A stretch of DNA of 64,000 bases, from assembly GCA_964520905.1 (NCBI GenBank), contig CAZFQL010000001.1:215470-279469 (forward strand). Direction: 5' to 3'. A program made the translations under genes and the position numbers. Positions 61,162-64,000 of the stretch are shown here, piece after piece (position 1 is the stretch's first letter; each line of letters starts with the position of its first letter). Source of the DNA: JAGVIE01 sp964520905. GTDB taxonomy: Bacteria > Bacteroidota > Ignavibacteria > UBA10030 > SZUA-254. Below the pieces are notes generated by a model. It had not been told where the DNA came from, searched no databases, and saw only the letters and a program-made list of their open reading frames with translations.

Positions 61162-62436
61162 ATGATTTGGAAAATATTTTATAATATTATCGTGATTCCC
61201 TGCTTGTGGGTTGGGTTTCATATTTATGGATTGATAAACCGGAAAGCCGCACGGGCACTGCGGGCGCGGCGGGATTTGCTTGAGCAATTTCAGGTAAAGA
61301 TGAATGGATTGAAAGCGGGTTCAAAACGAATTTGGTTTCATTCATCCTCCATGGGTGAATTCGAACAGGCAAAACCGATTATATCAGAATTAAAAAAACG
61401 GCAACCGGAAGTTCAAATAATAGTGTCTTTTTTTTCCCCCTCCGGATATGAGCATTCTCTATCATATAAGTTAGCCGACGTTATCACATACATACCATTT
61501 GATTCGCGTTCAAATGCCCGGAAATTTATTGAACTTATGAAGCCCTCAATCGTAGTGCTGATGCGGTACGATATTTGGCCCAATCATCTCTGGGTTTTAA
61601 ACAGTTTGGGGATCCCGACAATTATCGCAAATGCAACTCTTAGAGAGAAATTATATCGGAATATTCCGGTGATACGTCAATTTATACGGTCGTTATATAA
61701 TTCGTTGGATTGTATTCTAACAGTATCTGAGAACGATAGAATGGTATTCGATAGATTTCATCTAACATGCCCCACGCTTGAAGTAATCGGCGATACACGT
61801 TACGATCAGGTCTGGAACCGGAGCGCCGAATCCAGAATCAGAAAATTGGTTGACCCTAAAATACTCGTTGGAAAAAAGGTAGTTGTTGTAGGAAGTAGTT
61901 GGAAGGAAGATGAGGCAGAGTTAATTCCGGCGTTATTCAGGCTGTTTGCGGAAATTTCCGCATTGCTTGTAATTGTTGTGCCGCACGAACCGACCGAAGA
62001 AAACCTTGAATATCTTGAAAAAGAATTTAACGGAAAAGTTTCCAACATCCGATTCTCACTGATGCACGAATATAATAGTGAGAAGGTCATTCTCGTGGAT
62101 AGTGTTGGAATCCTGATGGCGCTTTATCAGTATGGCCACATCGCATATGTTGGGGGAAGTTTCAATAACGGTATTCATAATGTGCTGGAACCGGCATCGT
62201 ATGGTATACCGATCATTTTTGGACCGAAGTATTTTAATTCACAGGAAGCAATTTCAATAGTGCAAGTCAAAATTGGTTTCTCGGGAAGTAATAGCGATGA
62301 ATTGTATCAGCATATCAAACAATTCCTGATCAATGATATACTGAGGAAAGAGTGCGGAGATCGGGCGATAGAATTCGTGAGAAAAAATACCGGTGCAACC
62401 GAACGGGTTCTTTCTTATCTTGAAAAGATTTCATAA
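61162..62436 (+). CDS. waaA: 3-deoxy-D-manno-octulosonic acid (Kdo) transferase
   Basis: Transfers Kdo from CMP-Kdo to lipid A. An N-terminal membrane helix (about 4-22) anchors it. The catalytic-type Glu is in HSSMGEFEQAKPI (around residue 70). Acceptor-side motifs are IVSFFSPSGYEHS and YDIWPNHLWVLN. The donor-side C-terminal domain has VVVGSSWKEDEAELI, VPHEPTEENLE and the signature HIAYVGGSFNNGIHNVLEPA. Length (424 aa) is normal. Confidence 0.95.
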   Translation: MIWKIFYNIIVIPCLWVGFHIYGLINRKAARALRARRDLLEQFQVKMNGLKAGSKRIWFHSSSMGEFEQAKPIISELKKRQPEVQIIVSFFSPSGYEHSLSYKLADVITYIPFDSRSNARKFIELMKPSIVVLMRYDIWPNHLWVLNSLGIPTIIANATLREKLYRNIPVIRQFIRSLYNSLDCILTVSENDRMVFDRFHLTCPTLEVIGDTRYDQVWNRSAESRIRKLVDPKILVGKKVVVVGSSWKEDEAELIPALFRLFAEISALLVIVVPHEPTEENLEYLEKEFNGKVSNIRFSLMHEYNSEKVILVDSVGILMALYQYGHIAYVGGSFNNGIHNVLEPASYGIPIIFGPKYFNSQEAISIVQVKIGFSGSNSDELYQHIKQFLINDILRKECGDRAIEFVRKNTGATERVLSYLEKIS

Positions 62437-62468
62437 ATTTGCAACCATAATTAAAAAAAATATTTATC

Positions 62469-63632
62469 ATGAAAATTGCATACTTAGATACGATCGCGGG
62501 AATTAGCGGTGATATGACACTGGGAGCCTTTGTCAGCGCAGGAATGCAGTTAGAGGATCTTAAGCGTGAAATTGCAAAGTTAAATCTGACAGGTATTGAA
62601 CTTGAAGCTTCACGAGTCGAAAGGAGCGGGATCTCCGCAATAAAGATCGACGTAACTATAACTGAAAAACAAAAGCAGCATCGCCACCTGAGCGATATAT
62701 TTAGAATAATAGATGAAAGTAAGTTAAACAATCGCGTGAAGGAAAACTCAAAGAAGATTTTCAGCGAGGTTGCGCGCGCAGAAGCAAATGTACACAACAT
62801 AGCTGTTGATAAAGTTCATTTCCACGAAGTTGGAGCTTTAGATTCTATAATAGATGTCGTTGGTACGGCAATATGTTTAGATAAATTTGGAATTGAATCA
62901 GTATACTCTTCACCGGTCAAATTAGGCAGCGGCGGATATACTAATGCGGATCATGGAAAACTTCCGATTCCGGTTCCGTCAACAGTTGAAATCCTGCGCG
63001 GTTATCCTATAATACTAACCGATATTGGATACGAATTAACAACGCCAACAGGCGCCGCTATCATCAAGGCATTATCTTCCGGTGTATTATCTATCGAGAA
63101 AATTAAAATTGAGTACGTCGGTTATGGCGCCGGTTCGATTAATATACCACAGACACCAAATCTCTTGCGTATTATGATAGGTGAATTGGTAAGCACATTC
63201 GAGGAAGATGAATCAGTAATAATCGAAACTAATATAGATGATATGAATCCGGAGATATATCCATTAGTGATAGAGCGGTTGCTCAACCGCGGCGCTCTTG
63301 ATGCATTTCTGATTCCAATCATAATGAAAAAAGGAAGACCGGGGATATTGCTTTCTGCAATTGTCAACAGAAATAAACTTGATGATATACTGACAATATT
63401 TTTTCAAGAAACGACATCCCTGGGAGTTCGTATTTTGCCGATAGACAGACGAAAGATTGAACGATCTTGTAGGGATGTAAAATCAAGATTAGGGAATGTA
63501 AAAATGAAAATAGTTTTCTATAATGGAAAAGAAAGATTGATCCCCGAGTTCGAGGAGTGCAAAAGACTTTCCTCTGAAATGAATCTCCCATTAAGAGACG
63601 TTTATTCCATACTAGAGTCAGAATTCAGCTAA
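62469..63632 (+). CDS. larC: LarC-type nickel insertion protein
   Basis: LarC family, which in Lactobacillus inserts nickel into the pincer cofactor of lactate racemase (CTP-dependent cyclometallase). The N-terminus IAYLDTIAGISGDMTLGAFV and the motifs VHFHEVGALDSIIDVVG, LTTPTGAAIIKAL and IIETNIDDMNPEIYP are typical. The single 387-residue frame is intact, with no frameshift between the two halves as seen in some species. No larA, larB or larE gene is present nearby, so the client enzyme must be elsewhere. Confidence 0.92.
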   Translation: MKIAYLDTIAGISGDMTLGAFVSAGMQLEDLKREIAKLNLTGIELEASRVERSGISAIKIDVTITEKQKQHRHLSDIFRIIDESKLNNRVKENSKKIFSEVARAEANVHNIAVDKVHFHEVGALDSIIDVVGTAICLDKFGIESVYSSPVKLGSGGYTNADHGKLPIPVPSTVEILRGYPIILTDIGYELTTPTGAAIIKALSSGVLSIEKIKIEYVGYGAGSINIPQTPNLLRIMIGELVSTFEEDESVIIETNIDDMNPEIYPLVIERLLNRGALDAFLIPIIMKKGRPGILLSAIVNRNKLDDILTIFFQETTSLGVRILPIDRRKIERSCRDVKSRLGNVKMKIVFYNGKERLIPEFEECKRLSSEMNLPLRDVYSILESEFS

Positions 63633-63738
63633 GCCGTTAGTATATATTCGGTTACGCATGTACGAATTATTCGATTCTTGGATAAGATTCAATGACAATC
63701 TTTGATGAAAATATTTTTTGAAAATATCTTTAAAAGAG

Positions 63739-63767
63739 TTGACATCTTAATAAAATTTTAGTATATT
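63739..63767 (+). promoter_or_regulatory. Ribosomal RNA operon promoter
   Basis: TTGACA (63739-63744), 17 bp, TATATT (63762-63767), with a CCCC-containing discriminator near the predicted start (about 63774). It is the best consensus match in the window and lies about 180 bp before the 16S gene. Confidence 0.75.
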
Positions 63768-63791
63768 TAAATCCCCACTAAATGTGGTATA

Positions 63792-63829
63792 CCGATCCCC
63801 CAAAAATACTGCGGGATCGGGATTTTTTT
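63792..63829 (+). terminator. Terminator-like hairpin inside the rRNA leader
   Basis: CCGATCCC (63792-63799) pairs perfectly with GGGATCGG (63813-63820) around a 13-nt loop, followed by T7 (63823-63829). It lies between the rRNA promoter and the 16S gene. Confidence 0.7.
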
Positions 63830-63835
63830 CCCAAG

Positions 63836-63848
63836 TGTTCTTTGAAAA
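63836..63848 (+). promoter_or_regulatory. boxA-like antitermination site
   Basis: TGTTCTTTGAAAA resembles the boxA sites of rRNA leaders (TGCTCTTTA), directly after the leader hairpin. A palindrome TGCTAAATTTTAGCA (63892-63906) follows, likely part of pre-16S processing structure. Confidence 0.5.
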
Positions 63849-63946
63849 TATAGTGCATAGCTCTAAGTCAGCTTAAGAGAACTTCAACCATCTTGCTAAA
63901 TTTTAGCAGGAAACAGTCAGACTCGAAGTTGAAATTTTATAAAATT

Positions 63947-64000
63947 ACAACGGAGAGTTTGATCCTGGCTCAGGACGAACGCTGGCGGCGTGCCTAACAC
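63947..64000 (+). rRNA. rrs: 16S ribosomal RNA (5' end only)
   Basis: AGAGTTTGATCCTGGCTCAG, the conserved 5' primer site, starts at 63954, followed by GACGAACGCTGGCGGCGTGC and CTAACAC. By alignment to E. coli numbering the mature 5' end is near 63947. The gene continues past the window end. Confidence 0.95.

Noticed and set aside
62330..62800. Minus-strand ORF of 156 codons
   Set aside because: It overlaps waaA and larC on the other strand and has no recognisable features.
1..63946. tRNA genes
   Set aside because: I looked in the intergenic stretches for the TTCRANY T-loop with paired arms and found no convincing cloverleaf.

Overview
The window looks like a chromosomal piece of a Bacteroidota/Chlorobi-group bacterium, most like the Ignavibacteria (inference). 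Several secreted proteins end in a type IX secretion sorting domain of the 'NYPNPFNP ... YDILGREV ... GVYFYR' type. It also carries an RNA polymerase omega subunit of the Bacteroidota kind, Kdo transferase and heptosyltransferase-like LPS genes, and many outer-membrane barrel-like proteins. Six promoter-like sites fit a TTGACA / 17 bp / TATAAT pattern rather than the -33/-7 pattern of classical Bacteroidia. TGA is an ordinary stop codon here (for example at the end of mrdA). The window ends in the first ~54 bases of a 16S rRNA gene, with its promoter and leader in front of it.

Layout. 1-6.3 kb (minus): an envelope signalling module of a secreted protein, a FecR-domain protein, a large exported protein and a CHASE2 class III adenylate cyclase cut by the window edge. 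6.4-14.3 kb (minus): housekeeping genes rseP, dxr, dnaB, a family-4 uracil-DNA glycosylase, coaBC, rpoZ, gmk and yicC, with rqcH diverging from yicC. 16-20.6 kb: surface and envelope proteins, including a peptidase-like lipoprotein without its metal site and an M50-like membrane protein. 20.8-26.9 kb: secreted T9SS-sorted proteins, among them a metzincin-type protease gene split by an in-frame TGA, then an S1/P1-nuclease/phospholipase-C-like enzyme. 26.9-38.2 kb (minus): a Lon-like protease, the rod-shape cluster mreBCD-mrdA-rodA, purH, purN and an S66 LD-carboxypeptidase. 38.2-38.4 kb: a 13-bp tandem repeat holding a 100-N assembly gap. 38.5-47.5 kb: an SPFH protein, two tiny ORFs, a pseudouridine synthase, an active/inactive pair of M14 carboxypeptidases, a Tat-like PLP enzyme, a barrel protein and thiL. 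47.9-55.9 kb: an AT-rich orphan gene, a decayed propeller fragment, a TlpA-type thioredoxin, an ECF sigma factor, a GH5-like secreted glycosidase, and a barrel protein paired with a four-repeat secreted protein of unknown function. 56-64 kb (plus): a cyclic-nucleotide-binding histidine kinase, a macro-domain protein, a propeller protein, two LPS glycosyltransferases, larC and the start of the rRNA operon.

How the genes fit together. Peptidoglycan elongation (mreBCD, mrdA, rodA, LD-carboxypeptidase), LPS core assembly (heptosyltransferase, waaA) and envelope proteolysis (rseP, Lon-like, M50-like) dominate. The Lon-like and M50-like genes share a nearly identical 34-bp upstream element. The cyclase at the left edge and the cyclic-nucleotide-binding kinase at 56 kb could be source and reader of one second messenger (inference). 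The best candidates for undescribed biology are the four-repeat protein with its barrel partner, the FecR-cyclase module, the pseudo-enzyme carboxypeptidase, and the shared element of the two protease genes.
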